Positions 1 through 11,824 of a stretch of 64,000 bases of DNA are shown one piece after another. A program made the translations under genes and the position numbers. Positions within the stretch are counted from its first letter, which is position 1, and each line of letters opens with the position of its first letter. The stretch spans positions 4,142,501-4,206,500 of the forward strand of contig JABELC010000001.1 in the NCBI GenBank assembly GCA_028455995.1. Direction: 5' to 3'. Source of the DNA: Scleromitrula shiraiana (Eukaryota; Ascomycota; Leotiomycetes; Helotiales; Sclerotiniaceae). The notes under the pieces are model-generated. The model was not told the origin of the DNA and ran no database searches. It was given only the letters and a program-made list of their open reading frames with translations.

Positions 1-336
1 CTGCATTCACCATCATGGCTGTCTGGAGAAGCTGCATGGAACTTTAGTCAATATTACAAACCCTAAGCAAAATATGATTTTAATACCTATCTTTGTAGTT
101 TATCTCGTGCGATGTGACAGAACAAAGGTTTCTATCAACTTCTAATTTGAAAAATAATATTGAAGGTTCTCGAACAGGTTTAAGTATAACGTAGATCTTC
201 TACCTTGAGCTATATTCATATCGATGGCCAGCGCTTTGTCTCAGACATTATATCTACTATGCTTAACAAATTTACAACACTCAGAAATATCACAAAGCCC
301 TGAAGATATTAGCCGATCTCAAACATAATTGCAGTA
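1..336. other. intergenic, left edge
   Basis: No convincing coding exon is visible on either strand in these 336 bases. It would contain the promoter of the coiled-coil gene that follows, if the upstream start at 337 is used. Confidence 0.4.
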
Positions 337-1549
337 ATGTCAGGATTATCGCGTCGGAATGGTCAAGATTTACACAACGACAAGAGGCGGAGAGGAGAGC
401 ATTCCTCAAACGGAGAAGCTTCTACTTACTGTTACATTGAGTCACCACTACGATTTTTAGTCAAGCTTAAGATCCCTAACCTTGGTAACTTTCTGGTAAA
501 TCACCTCGAGTTAAATATGAGAAACAAACTTGCAGGAATGTCTGAATGTATGTGTTATTAATTTAGCTCCTTGCTCCATGATTGTTGTTCTCCATACTTA
601 TACAGAATTATAGCAGATAACGACACGATCATGGTAGATTCGACTCCTAAGCCTCCATCGCGTCCACCTCACAGGCATTCGCATTCCGCCAGTCCAAGCA
701 AGCAGAAACCAAAAAGTATGTTGCCGAATACCACCAGACCTGAATACTTGTATCAAACGAACCCCATTATATCAAGCTCTGGCATTCCAAACGAGATTGT
801 TCAGAAACAAACACCCCAAGCCATAATCAACGAACCTCTTCTGAAATCTTCGGCTCAAAAGTTGTTGGATACTTTGGAGCTAGGAGCCATCAAAAAACCC
901 GAACATACTCTTGATCAAGTTTTGTCAACACAAACACAAGCAGAGATTTCCTTAGGACGTAAGTACCACCTCATCGTATTTGACTTCACATTTTCATAAA
1001 TCATCATAAAACTGATTTTGTTCTAGCTAAGGATACCTTCGAATATCTTCGACCCCGTATAGGGCTTGACTTAGCTACATCCATGGCTGCCATTCAGGTG
1101 AGCATGGTCTTTCCAACATCGTCTTTTTACCCAGCACATCATTTGTATATGATACTGCCACATGCTGAGCTCCCAATTCTTAATATCAATTCCCATATCT
1201 TCCCCACTCCAGCCATCTGTTATGAGAAACCCCCTAACATCTCAATTCTCGAAATTAGTCCGAGCTCCAAACAGCAGCTGCTTCGAAATCTAGAATGTGT
1301 CAACTTCAAGTTGCATTAACACGAGTCAGGAACAGCGAACAAGGTCTAGTTGCCAGCGCCGACAGGTTGTACAAAGAGCTACTAGAGGCAAATATTGAGA
1401 TCGACTGTTTGAGGAAAAAGTGCAATGAGATGGAAACACACCTGGATAAGCTCGCGAGCGAGTGTGCGGATAAAGCTACTACAATTGAAGAGTATGAAAA
1501 TTGGATCAAGCAGGCAAAAGAATTCTTTGGTGAAGGGCCGGTTCTTTGA
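337..1549 (+). CDS. coiled-coil protein of unknown function
   Basis: Best model has four exons: 337-547, 614-958, 1027-1097 and 1259-1549, giving 305 aa in one frame. Donors are GTATGT, GTAAGT and GTGAGC; acceptors are TATAG, TTCTAG and ATTAG, and all phases agree. The last two introns are well supported because the exons on either side are open only when joined. The first intron is less certain; a shorter protein could start at the ATG at 631 (MVDSTPKPPS). The N-terminal half is rich in Pro, Ser and His and looks disordered. The C-terminal hundred residues (from SELQTAAASK to the end) are charged, with heptad-like Leu/Ile spacing typical of a coiled coil. I do not recognise the family. It may be a structural or spindle/cytoskeletal adaptor, but nothing in the sequence proves this. 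Confidence 0.6.
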
Positions 1550-2633
1550 ATACACATCATTCATATTAGGAGACTGAATTTATACTTTTGTTGCGGATTC
1601 AAAGTTCAAATTGCTTTGTTTATTTTAGTGGGTATATCTGCTGGCTGATTTCTCTGAAAGAGAAAACTAGCAATATGTTATGGTACATCATTTGCAGCAT
1701 CTAGATACAGTTTAGACTATCTATCTTCTAGTACCTCACGTATCGTTCTTCCTCAATAGTCTAAAGACAAATATATTTCCATAAATGGCACTAAAACGAC
1801 TAAATACAACGATTATCAATTAATTTATTGGCAATATCATTCTTTGGATAAAGATAGCTTAGAATGCTACTTTCATTTGTTTGAAATCACAAGATTATCA
1901 CACAGGTGTCACTTCATACGCGAGAATCTAGGTAACTACCCCTAAAATAACATCTTTGGTGATGGTGAGAGTAATATTGAATGCACGATTTTCATCCGAA
2001 TACCTCGATATAATCTGAGTAGAGACAAACGCTGGTTGGAAACGGCTTCCGGAAATATATTCATAACTTTGGCGTATTTAAAAGTTGGCAAGGCTGCGAA
2101 TCGGTGTAATACAAGGCCGTAGATGAACTGGACCAAGAATAATCCTTGAATCCACATAATATACATCCCCAGGTTTGACTAAAAGAATGAGTCAAACGGT
2201 GATCCCAACTAGCTATGCAATGCGATGTAGCTACCCGCTACGCCCGGCTTTTCTGGCCACTCCATATCCAAAAAAAGAAAGAAAAAACGGCTGGAAATTG
2301 AAGATCTATACCCAAACCCAGCAAAACAATCCACAAATATCAGAATGCCTACCGGTAGTATGGCCGAGAATCTTTCAACTAGAAAAGGGAGGATGATCAA
2401 GACGAGTGAGTTTCGATTAAACGGAGGGAAAACAATGATGTATGAGAGAGAAGAGAGGCATCAAATGTTGCCACCTTTCAAGTCACTTCATTTAAGCACA
2501 CGAAATTGTTTCTCCACTCTCCACTGAATAGTAAGCTATTGTATAATAAATCCATTGCCTACAAATAAATATAAGAATATTCTATCCAAGATCAACTCAA
2601 AACCTCTCAACATCATGATACATAATATCCTGT
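1550..2633. other. intergenic, no supported gene
   Basis: About 1.1 kb. The minus strand has two short hydrophobic reading frames (about 2400-2209 and 2166-1942). The upstream one has no in-frame ATG start, and I could not join them with a convincing intron. No repeat array stands out. Confidence 0.4.
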
Positions 2634-3578
2634 TCAACCACCGATCTTCCGAAACCAAAGAGATCCATTTTCTTCCTTGGCCACATAATAAGGTCCATCT
2701 GAGCGATTCTCCCAATCATGTGCATCTTTAATTGCGTACATTCCACCCATACCTTCCGCAATCAACTCATCTGAAATGTAATGACTTCCTCCAGCACAGA
2801 CATAGCCATCGCCTCTTCGTTGATATGCATATTTTTGGGGACAAACATCCGGCATTTGACTGATTTTCTCTCGGGCCCATGTATCCTGTTTCTCACGTTC
2901 GAGTGCGCCCATCTGGTTGATCATGATTTGGCGGGATGCTTTGATGAAATCATCTTGAGTGCGTAGAATGCTCTTACAAGCTGGTGGAAAGTTCTTGGTT
3001 GGAACCACAATCGGGGATTTGATAGTCGGTGCAGCGCTGATTTCTTTGATCACTGGCATTTGGGACTGGTCTCTCCTAAGATTTGTGATATTTGCTTGGG
3101 TCAGTCTCTCAGTTTGTACACTGGGGGACTGATAGTTGGAATAGACGTCCCTCCTGAGCTGTGTAGCATGCGGCTGTTGTTGTAGGGTTGTCTTTGGAAG
3201 ATTACTCTGGCTGGAAGATACCTTTGCCGAAGATTCGATGAGAGGTGCTTGAGATGATAAAACGTCTCGCTTAAGCTGCGTGACCCGAGTCTGTGGTTGT
3301 ACTGACGCTCTTGAGATTACTATATCAGGCAGTTTTGAAGGTTGTCCAGCTGAAGTTTTCTGGCGTGATATTCCGGAAGCCGAGGAAGGACCTCGTTTGG
3401 ACTGTATAGACTTGATTTGGGCATTGGAAGGTTGTTTCAACAAGGTTTGACCGTTAGCAAGTTTTGATTGATGATTCTGAAGCTTGGTTGTTGCATTAGA
3501 TTTGATTATCTCTTCGACATCTGGGTTAGGTGCATTCGCCGGTGGTGCCTGAGTGGCGGAACCAAAAGCAGTAGGCAT
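2634..3578 (-). CDS. Gln/Ser-rich protein of unknown function
   Basis: A single open exon of 314 aa starting at an ATG (MPTAFGSATQ). Residues 1-200 are low complexity, rich in Gln, Ser, Lys and Pro, with loosely repeated stretches of the form T-x-L-R/K-R-D (for example VTQLKRDV, ATQLRRDV, ITNLRRDQ), suggesting a disordered repeat region. The last 100 residues look globular: MGALEREKQDTWAREK, then CPQKYAYQRRGDGYVCAGG and a Trp/Gly/Tyr-rich tail ending WFRKIGG. Two Cys in this tail could form a small disulphide or metal site. No signal peptide or membrane segment. I do not recognise the family. The fungal 'conserved tail plus disordered head' style suggests a lineage-specific protein. Confidence 0.6.
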   Translation of the reverse strand: MPTAFGSATQAPPANAPNPDVEEIIKSNATTKLQNHQSKLANGQTLLKQPSNAQIKSIQSKRGPSSASGISRQKTSAGQPSKLPDIVISRASVQPQTRVTQLKRDVLSSQAPLIESSAKVSSSQSNLPKTTLQQQPHATQLRRDVYSNYQSPSVQTERLTQANITNLRRDQSQMPVIKEISAAPTIKSPIVVPTKNFPPACKSILRTQDDFIKASRQIMINQMGALEREKQDTWAREKISQMPDVCPQKYAYQRRGDGYVCAGGSHYISDELIAEGMGGMYAIKDAHDWENRSDGPYYVAKEENGSLWFRKIGG

Positions 3579-4167
3579 TCTGTTATCACCCGGGACTGGA
3601 AGATATTACAGTGGAAGAGAGAAATTACTTGTTGAAATTGGTATTTTACTGGTACCTGTAGATGATAATGGGGAATGAGAATAGACAGAGAAACAAGTAC
3701 AGTGGAAAGCTTTTATAGAAGTTAAGGGTGACCGATTAACAACAAGTCTCTTGTGATTCATGAGAGTAAATGATAATATGCTTTAGTACCATTTGAATCA
3801 GACAGACTTTGAATGCAATAAATACCGAATAGGATTTGCTCTTCATGAATCAGCAGGCATGTGCTGCCTATGTAGTGTTGCAATTGTGAATCTTAAGATG
3901 GGAAATTCCTAAGCGACAGTAGACCTCAGACCGACAGTGAATCGCAACCACATTGATACCAATAGAATGAATCAAATCCAAAACCAAAACCCAACCCAAA
4001 CACTACAAAGGACTGGGGAGGAAAGGTGAGAAAACAAAATCTAGCAATTGAGTTCGCAAACAACAATCTCCTCAATTTCAACAAAGCACAATTCATCGCG
4101 ATTATTGGTCTTGCACTTCAGAATCAAATCTCACTTAATACTTGAATCTCATTCGCCACCATAATCC
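3579..4167. other. divergent promoter region
   Basis: 589 bases between two divergent genes. It contains the upstream regions of both and no further reading frame that I would support. Confidence 0.4.
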
Positions 4168-4734
4168 ATGATGGATGAGCAAATATTCAACAAAACCAAC
4201 GACAATAACATAACCCTTTGCATCTATGCGACTCTGATAGAAAGTTACCACGGTCCAAACATATCCGTACATTCCGAGCAGCCCTGGGCCTACAAACTCC
4301 AAGTCCCACACTGGCCCGCTCCCAACAACATCATATTCGCACGAGGAGAAAACGAACTTCAGATCGGAATGGGCTACATGCTACATGGGTTTCTATCCAT
4401 CAACGAAGGCAAAGACTGGACACGCACCGCATTTGAAGTTGACGATGTGCTGGAACTAGGAGGATCGGCTGATCGTGATGGTCTGGGAAATGCATATCCT
4501 GGTCCTCAGTTTCGTATGTCGGGTTTGGTACTCGAGGTTGATAGTCAATGGATGGTTTTGGGCTGGGAGAGATATGATGATGATTTGGGAAATTTTGCCT
4601 GGGTTTATGTTAAACTGCCTTATCAGAATGCGGCGGAGGATATGTTGCATAAGAAGTATTGGGTGGAAGGCGATATGAATGGTCCTGATAGAATGAAGGA
4701 TTGGGTTGCTGTAACAGTGATTGAAGATGTTTAA
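4168..4734 (+). CDS. acidic 188-aa protein of unknown function
   Basis: A single-exon frame of 188 aa with tandem start codons (MMDEQIF). It is rich in Asp, Glu, Trp, Tyr and Gly with regular beta-like alternation, for example WAYKLQVPHWP, ELQIGMGYML, MSGLVLEVDSQWMVLGW and WVYVKLPYQ, suggesting a compact beta-rich fold. No signal peptide, transmembrane segment or cysteine-based motif is present. No catalytic motif is apparent. I do not recognise the family. Codon use and an uninterrupted frame with balanced composition support a real gene. Confidence 0.6.
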   Translation: MMDEQIFNKTNDNNITLCIYATLIESYHGPNISVHSEQPWAYKLQVPHWPAPNNIIFARGENELQIGMGYMLHGFLSINEGKDWTRTAFEVDDVLELGGSADRDGLGNAYPGPQFRMSGLVLEVDSQWMVLGWERYDDDLGNFAWVYVKLPYQNAAEDMLHKKYWVEGDMNGPDRMKDWVAVTVIEDV

Positions 4735-5687
4735 GAGCCCGTCCGGTCACTCGGGAATCGAGAATGGGAACAGAATCTACAAATGCTTACGAATAATCTC
4801 GATGATTTTCATGAACACTTGCTTAGGTACTTAGATAATTAATCTTACTTGCGTGCCATAGCTATCCATCAGCGAAAATAAACAACTAATGAATATGCGC
4901 CCTTTCCCAATGGTTTTTATCAGTTGTATGACAAGTAATGGGTTCCACCGAGATCGCAGTTAGGTGCCTGAAAGGGTGTATTGATTCACTAACCACAATT
5001 TTACTAAATAACTCAAGTGTGTCAATTTTTACACTCAACTTCAAATTGAATAAGTACGATGTTTGATTGTCTGATCAGAACATAGATGTTGAAAATATAC
5101 ACATTTAAAATTGTATTATATAACGGCTCATGAATCAAAACTCTTGGTTAGATAAAAGATTATGTAAATCTTACATACTTGTAGTATTTAACCGAGTATG
5201 ATCCATTCCCTTTGAGCACAAGATTGTTCGACACAATAATTGGAGGAAAGGCAATAGCCAAATATCTGAGGCAGTCCGACCTTAAATTTAAGACTATGGC
5301 AGATGATCTATTGTTGTTTACAAATCTTGACTCCTTCGTTCTATCTCCTTGAAACCGATCCTGGTTGGTCAGTCTTGTAGAAGTACCGGTGCGAGAAAGG
5401 GCAGGCTCTGTAAGTATATGTGATGATAAATAAGAATTTAGATGGCACATATAAAACGATTTGGAAATTCGCCACTACCACAACTATGCTAACCAAGAAT
5501 GTACATACACATTCTGAATATCGCGGAGGTCCATCCGAAAGATTTGACGGCGGCAATCGTTCGACCGAAAGAATTCAAGCCACCCATGTCTACCCTAATC
5601 CCAACGCCCCTCGAACCATGCTAATCGCCAGTCGCCGTGATGTTTATTATACAAATGGTACAATGAGCAAATAACCAAACTCCATAC
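4735..5687. other. intergenic, no supported gene
   Basis: About 950 bases between convergent genes. Short frames on both strands between 5160 and 5674 overlap each other and lack a protein-like composition. The 3' ends of both neighbouring transcripts should lie here. Confidence 0.4.
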
Positions 5688-7420
5688 TCATCTAGAATCA
5701 AGAGTTCTCACACCTGACACAGCTGATAGATGATCTGCTGTTGGGGTGCATAACCAACTACAGCCTCTACGAATCAACGGTACAAGTTTCTCGGCAGCAT
5801 CTCTCTCGTTCTCCTGATCATCGCCAAGTGAGATTCCGGGACTGGCCCATCTCCTGTTCCCCGTTCCATTCAGCCCAGCCATAACTTCCTCGACTCGTTC
5901 CTTTCGAGACACTTTTGTTATCTCCCACCACTCGATCCATTCTGTTCGAGGGACAATAAAACTTCGTTTGCATATAGTGCATAACGTGGTTCCAGAATGA
6001 TTGACATTTTCAGCTCTTTCAAGCAAGGAAGAAAATTGAGGTGGTGCATCTTCCAAAGAAGATATAAGTTTGAGAACCTCCGAACTGCGGCTACAAGATT
6101 GCAAAGCTATTTCTAACAAAGTTTGGACGCGTGATAAGTTCTTAGGGGGCTTTGGAACATCATTTAATACAGCCACGGGTAATTTGACATTCCTTCTATC
6201 ACCAGACCACTGAGAATCTGACGGTAATACTGGACCTTTGATACACCGACCATATGCATCGAGAAACCGTGTTTCTGTCCGGGATTCGTAAGCCAAAGAC
6301 CATTTTTCGTTGAAAATAGAATTACAACGCGTGTCTACGTCGAAGTCATGTACATATGGTGCGCCATCCCGCTGAGCGGCTCCTAATTCCTCCACGAGGC
6401 TTGCATAGCGAGAGCTTAAGATGTTGTAAGAACCTGTTTCTGGTTCACCACTTCTTTGGCGTTGCAAATTAATTCCAAAGGAAGCCTCTTCATCCCTACT
6501 CTTTTGCGGTTTTGCTATCGGCATGTAGAAAGGGTTGGGATGTAATTGGAAATCGTATAAGGAGCCACCGCTCAAGAAGAGCTCAAGGATCTCGTATGGA
6601 ATATATCCCAATTTGTTTTGAGAGATATTCAAGTCCTCCAAGTTTTTCAAGTTCGCAATTCCTGGGGGAATCTCCTCCAATTTGTTATTTCGTAAACTCA
6701 AGAAGATCAATCTCTGAAGGTTGAGCAATTCGGCAGGTAGTCGAGTTAGATAATTACTTGATAGAACAATTTTCAACGAAGGTTCGAGAGCGGCAAAGAA
6801 ACCATGGGCGGGCTTGATGAAGCTGGCTAGCGGACGGATTGTGGAAGAGGAAAGAAAATCGAGGTTAAGACGACTAAGTTAGATTAGCTTTGGCAACTTG
6901 AAATAAAATGGTGAACAGCGCACGATAAATCTATATCCTCTTCGCCCCTCTCTAGACATCTTTCAATTCGGTTTTGCGCATGGATATCTTTTGAAGGCTG
7001 GATGACAATTCTTGGTTTTATTGGTAATTTGTTTCTCAATTGAGGAACCTTAATATCTGCTATCTCCAACTCTTCTAGATCTGTCCCGTCACTGCCCATG
7101 AAGATACCACTATCAATTTTTCTGGCGAGTTTTCGTTTTTGTTTGATTGGTATTTTCTGCACCGCAACCTCATCCTCGCAGACAGGATCTGATGCAAGTT
7201 GTTGATTAAACCATGGACCTCTAAATCTTTGTTTTCTTCTATGTTGTGAGTACTTTTCTACGGAGGGGTCATCGTCGCTAGAAAATATTGGAGGATCGCT
7301 CGAAATGGGAGGAGGAGTATCGCGTACGCGTTTTCGTGAACTCTTATTAGAATTAATGTATGTTGGAAGTGAAAGTGGATTGTCGCGTATTAACTTTGGG
7401 AGAGAAAGTTCATCCGACAT
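5688..7420 (-). CDS. leucine-rich-repeat protein with C-terminal Cys pairs
   Basis: Two exons, 7420-6924 and 6873-5688, separated by a 50-base intron (donor GTGCGC, CTAAT/CTAAC branch region, acceptor TTAG). The join keeps phase and gives 560 aa. Residues 1-165 are basic and disordered with a nuclear-localisation-like KRKLARK stretch. Residues about 197-270 hold at least three typical leucine-rich repeats (LKIVLSSNYLTRLP, LIFLSLRNNKLEEIP, LEDLNISQNKLGYIP). The C-terminal part has C464-x2-C467 and C537-x3-C541, which could bind a metal. LRR proteins generally serve as protein-binding scaffolds. The basic head suggests a nuclear location, by inference only. Similar LRR proteins without assigned function occur across ascomycetes. 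The donor is non-consensus, so the junction could shift slightly. Confidence 0.8.
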
Positions 7421-7986
7421 GATGAAGAGGATAAGGAGATTAAAACGAATGATTCTCCTTAAAAAGAGAAAGGACTACTATGTACCTAGGTATGAAGTTG
7501 AGTTTGAGATGTTATAGAATTGGGGGGGAGGTTTGGATAAATCCCGTTGAATCGGCAATTGAGCGCGTACCTTCCCTATCATACCTCCTTATCAAGTTAG
7601 AGCTAGAAAGCTAATCTTTGTGGAGCGATATGGATAAATTTCGGATATACGTAATCACGTGTGCTCAAGGATCTACCCCGCACTAGGCCCTTATCCACTA
7701 CTCCTTTTTACCAAGCTCGTTCGTTTCTTGACCATTCACAAGTATATCTTCAAAAATATTATTCGAAGCGCTATATAACTTCACATACAAGACACAGGTT
7801 CTGTTTAATATTCTACACAGATGAAAATTACCCATGTTTACACCAGAAATAGTCATTTGTTGATATACAAATTGTCACATGGACGATGTGTCACATCGCC
7901 CAAATTGTTGTCTCACCTATAATATCTTGATCATGAACCAATACAATAAATCATCTTCGAATATCTAAGATATATCCATCATCATA
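7421..7986. other. divergent promoter region
   Basis: 566 bases between the LRR gene start and the 108-aa Cys protein start. No supported coding sequence. Confidence 0.4.
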
Positions 7987-8313
7987 ATGTGCACAATATC
8001 CTATTACAATTACCTTAACTGTTCTCATCGATCATCCAAGGAGAAGAAATGCGCATCCGCTCAAGGAACTTGTACAGGCAAAGTAAAAGTACAGGAGGAT
8101 AAAGGAATGATATGTCCGGCTTGTTTCGAGAATCTGGTCTGGGTTAGATCAAGTGGGGAATGGGAGACGGTAGAGACACCGGAAGGCGATTTGGGGAAGG
8201 ATGATTGGGTGATGGCTGAGAGAGTTGGGTACGACTGGCAAGAGGAGGAAGGGGATAAAAAGACGAAAACCCAGCGATCGACCATGGATGATAAGAAAAG
8301 TCAATTTCGGTAA
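7987..8313 (+). CDS. small Cys/His protein, family of 63056-63259
   Basis: 108 aa, single exon, start ATG at 7987. The N-terminal third has Cys2, Cys12, His14 and Cys22, followed by Cys29 and a C43-x2-C46 pair (MICPACFENL), a pattern suited to zinc binding. The remainder is strongly charged, with acidic stretches (QEEEGDKK) and a lysine-rich tail, and is likely disordered. No signal peptide, so probably intracellular. The first 22 residues have exactly the same Cys/His spacing as the protein at 63056-63259, and both continue to a C-x2-C pair. I do not know a named family. A small zinc-binding protein is the best reading. Confidence 0.6.
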   Translation: MCTISYYNYLNCSHRSSKEKKCASAQGTCTGKVKVQEDKGMICPACFENLVWVRSSGEWETVETPEGDLGKDDWVMAERVGYDWQEEEGDKKTKTQRSTMDDKKSQFR

Positions 8314-9096
8314 TGAAGGGATCTAAGGACGGAAGCGAGCTGGACTGGATTGATGGATCACACGAAACAAAGTTCGATATCTCTAGACAGGTCCGTATGT
8401 CAATATCACAACCAATCTCGTTTCAAAAGTGTAATGGGGTTTAACAGAGTTTGTAGCTGATTTTCCTCGCTGAGTCCCCTCCCCCCCTAGTAGATGATTT
8501 TCATCTTCTAGGCTCGAACGATTGAATGGCATATGAGAACATCAAATCATAGTTATTGTGTGAGAGAGAAGCTACTTGGAAAGTTTATTATGGGAAATGC
8601 AAATTTATGACAAGATAAATGAAAAGAAAGTTAGAAAAGGAGAAGACAAACCCAACTCTTTTTTAAACAGTCATATTGAATGCAAACAGCATAATCAATA
8701 TTCACGACTCAATCCAAATATATCGTTTTAGTGTTCGTTATTCATTCCAAAAAGACACGCAAGAATTCAGCCTAGACCTTCAACAGTCATACTCTTTCAT
8801 ATTGTCTCTATTCTGTCCTCATCGGAGTTTTCCTCTTAATTCACAACACCTGCAATTTACATCACCAAACAACCTGATATCATAGCCAAGCAAGCATCAA
8901 ATCACCATCTCAATTCGCGTTAACAAATCAAACACTCTCGCTACCCAAAATCCAAACGCCATTACTATAAAGCAACAATTACTCTCAAACCCAAACACAA
9001 AATCAAAAAGTGTACCGAAACCTTTCACGCCCACAAACCACAAAGTAGTATCTTGAGGAACTCACTCTCGTAAGAGGCACACTAAAACGCTGCCCC
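8314..9096. other. intergenic, no supported gene
   Basis: About 780 bases, AT-rich. Short frames only; a C-rich run lies near 8480. Confidence 0.4.
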
Positions 9097-9462
9097 ATGC
9101 TCCATGTCCGCATTTTCTTCCTAATATTCTTCTTCTCATCAACATGCTATCCCCAACCGATAATCGAGCCTTCGGGTCGGTATTTTTGTAACTCATGCTA
9201 CTTGATAATCCAGGATCATTCAAAGCTGGTATGTGCGAATCCGCAATTCAACTTATAATATTGGCACTGACAGACCTAGGAACCCGTCATCAAGTCGCAT
9301 CAGGGCCCTATTCTCAGGAAGAAAATAATTGACAATATATTGTGACAGGTAAAGGATAAAGCGGTTGAGTATGAGAACTGGAGTAAAGAGGACAAAGAAA
9401 TCGAGGCTCATCGAGTTGCAGGTTTGGAGGTTAGATATGAGGAATGGAGAAAAGAACATTGA
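9097..9462 (+). CDS. possible small two-exon protein with signal sequence
   Basis: Proposed exons 9097-9228 and 9349-9462, joined by a perfect GTATGT donor and a GTGACAG acceptor in phase 0, giving 81 aa. The first 20 residues (MLHVRIFFLIFFFSSTCYPQ) are hydrophobic and resemble a signal peptide or membrane anchor. A C-x2-C pair (FCNSCYLI) follows. The second exon is highly charged (YENWSKEDKE, LEVRYEEWRKEH). The intron contains CTGAC-like branch sequences. An alternative model would keep a small internal exon from this intron. The gene is too short for an ordinary ORF call. No family recognised; transcript evidence would be needed to settle it. Confidence 0.4.
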
Positions 9463-9658
9463 AGGAGTCCGAAACCATTTCATTGACTATTGGTTTTCAT
9501 AATGTGGGTGGGGATTTTGGCATAGGGAGTCTGCAGGACGTACGAATGTTATGGATTTTCGGATAGTTAGGTCTCTTCAGCTCGTTGCTTTTTGTATACA
9601 CACACTTGTTGCGTTTTGGTATCTAAGCATTTACTATGGAGATGACAGATACTTCTTA

Positions 9659-9871
9659 TCAGCAGTAAACATCTAATTCAATATCGTCGACAGCGTATAA
9701 GAATTTCATTGTCCAGATTAACAAACACGCCACCTTTACCCACACAAGGAAACCAAAGCGATAAAACGCCCTGCGCAGGTACCAACAGCCAACTTGGAGA
9801 CCATACACCAAACCGGATATTATCGCTTCAAATAAGGCTGAGAAATCCAATCCATCACCCTGAGTAAGCAT
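9659..9871 (-). CDS. possible small membrane protein
   Basis: A 70-aa frame from an ATG at 9871, convergent with the 81-aa gene. Two hydrophobic stretches are separated by a basic turn (ISGLVYGLQVGCWYLRRAFY, then FLVWVKVACLLIWTMKFLY), and the tail is acidic (VDDIELDVYC). This is the shape of a two-pass membrane peptide. It is short and unrecognised, and it could be a chance frame in AT-rich DNA. Confidence 0.25.
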   Translation of the reverse strand: MLTQGDGLDFSALFEAIISGLVYGLQVGCWYLRRAFYRFGFLVWVKVACLLIWTMKFLYAVDDIELDVYC

Positions 9872-9920
9872 TGAAAGAAAGATGACCCAATCCACGCCAA
9901 TTGAGAGTTCAAAGAGGAAA

Positions 9921-10070
9921 TCAGCTCAGTTAAGCTCAGTCAAGCTCAGTCAAGCTCAGTCAAGCTCAGTCAAGCTCGGTCAAGCTCAATTAAGCTCAGT
10001 CAAGCCCACTCAAGCTCACTCAAGCTCACTCAAGGTCACTCAGGCTCACTCAGGCTCACTCAAGCACTGA
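9921..10070. repeat. 10-bp tandem array, 15 units
   Basis: Fifteen consecutive 10-base units related to CAAGCTCAGT. The left units are nearly identical; towards the right they drift to CAAGCTCACT and CAGGCTCACT. It sits immediately left of the AT-rich island. A frame runs through it on the plus strand, but it is not a plausible gene. Confidence 0.95.
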
Positions 10071-11824
10071 CTCACATTTTCATCGTCCCGCTAAATAATA
10101 TTTCACATTGACTCACTCATACTTAATTTCCGCTCTAATTTTTCTATTAGTATGATGATCTCCAATTGTCCTCCTACTAGTACTGCTCCACATAAAAATA
10201 TTTTGATCAATAATAATCTTCAAGTTTAATTTTTTATCTAAAATCCAACAAAACATCTAAAAATATTTAAAGTTAACTTTAATAAAAATATACTACTAGT
10301 AAATAAATCAATAATCTGATAATGTCTTAAATAATAATACTAATAAAAAATCAATTAATAACTTGAATTATATTTTTTTAAAATTAATTCAATTCAATAC
10401 ATAAAAATAAAATCTCTAATTACGAGTAATTACTACTAGTACTATATAGATTGTATTACTACTAGTAATAATAATATTATTATAACTCAAAATATTAAAA
10501 TATAATTATATATTTAAAAAAAATTATATTTTTCAACTTCAAGTTATCAAATATAAATATTTTAAAATTACTACTAGTAGTAATTATATTTTTTAAAAAA
10601 AGAATTATATAATAAAAGTTAAATTAATTACTAGTACTAGTAGAAAGTCTTTAATACATTATTAAATTTATTTAAATTTGAAGATTATAATTATTAATTT
10701 TTTAAAAAAGAATTATTAATATATTTTAAAAAAGTATTTTAAAATTCAAGTTTAATTTCAAAATCTAATTACCAGTAGTACTAGTAGTATTATTTTACTA
10801 ATTATCTTCAAGTTCTAATCTAGTAATTATAATATTATGATAATATTATTAACAAGTTGTATAACTTGAATTCATACTAGTAGTAAATTTACAAAATATT
10901 TCTTTCAAGTTCAAAATAACAACTTGAATCTGATTATACTAGTATCTACTAGTAAAATTATTATTACTAGTAGGACTAGTAACTTGAATATATAAATATT
11001 AATAAGAACTTGAACTTCAAGTTCTTACTACTAGTAGTAAAAAAAGTAAATGAATTCAACTTGAAGAAGTTAATACATCAACAAAAAAAATATTGGTCAA
11101 ACAAGCAAGAACAAACAAGAACAAACAAGAACCAACCACACAGACCACTTACGTCAATGATTGCCTATTGACCGTCAATCGGCCACCAGGAAGCTCGCCA
11201 AGCAAGGTCGATGACATATTATCTAATCCACCTCTTCCAAACCCCATCGTCTAATAATATATTCACCCTTCAATTACTAATATTTAACAACTTGAAGTCA
11301 AACAACCAACATCTAAGTTAAGCGACATGCTTAGTTCTCTTGTAGTCAGCCTACTCTATATTCAGATCCCCCGATCGCTTGTGATGGTGGCTTCAAGTCT
11401 TATCCTCGAACCCTTCAATATACTAATACTACTTTACATAAAAATATTTTGATCCATAATATTCTTTAATATTTTAGTTAAAGTTTCAAGTAACTTACTT
11501 AGTTATTAAAAGATTTAAAATTATAATATTAAATTAACTTTAATCATGATCATAATACTAGTATAAATATAAATAAATTAACTTGTAAATTAATAAATAT
11601 TGAAGATATAATAATAACTTGAATAAATTAATAATTATAATTTATTAATACTAATCAAATATAAAAAAATGGATTTTTTACTAATTACTATAATTATATT
11701 GTTCGTATGACTCCGGGGGGATGAAACAGTACAATATAGAGTCATTCCTTGTATTGTATAATTATGTTCAAGGGGATCAAGAAGGGTGTTGTACGCCGTC
11801 GAGAGTATATATATCCTCAACGAG

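Noticed and set aside
1942..2400. Two hydrophobic minus-strand frames that could be a membrane protein
   Set aside because: The upstream frame begins only at non-ATG codons, the frames could not be joined by a convincing intron, and the sequence matches no family I know.
5160..5674. Short overlapping frames downstream of the LRR gene
   Set aside because: Frames on both strands compete, composition is random, and no splice pattern links them to a gene.
9882..10070. Plus-strand frame of Ser/Gln/Lys repeats
   Set aside because: It is the translation of the 10-base tandem array; the unit is not a multiple of three, so the peptide pattern shifts with each unit.
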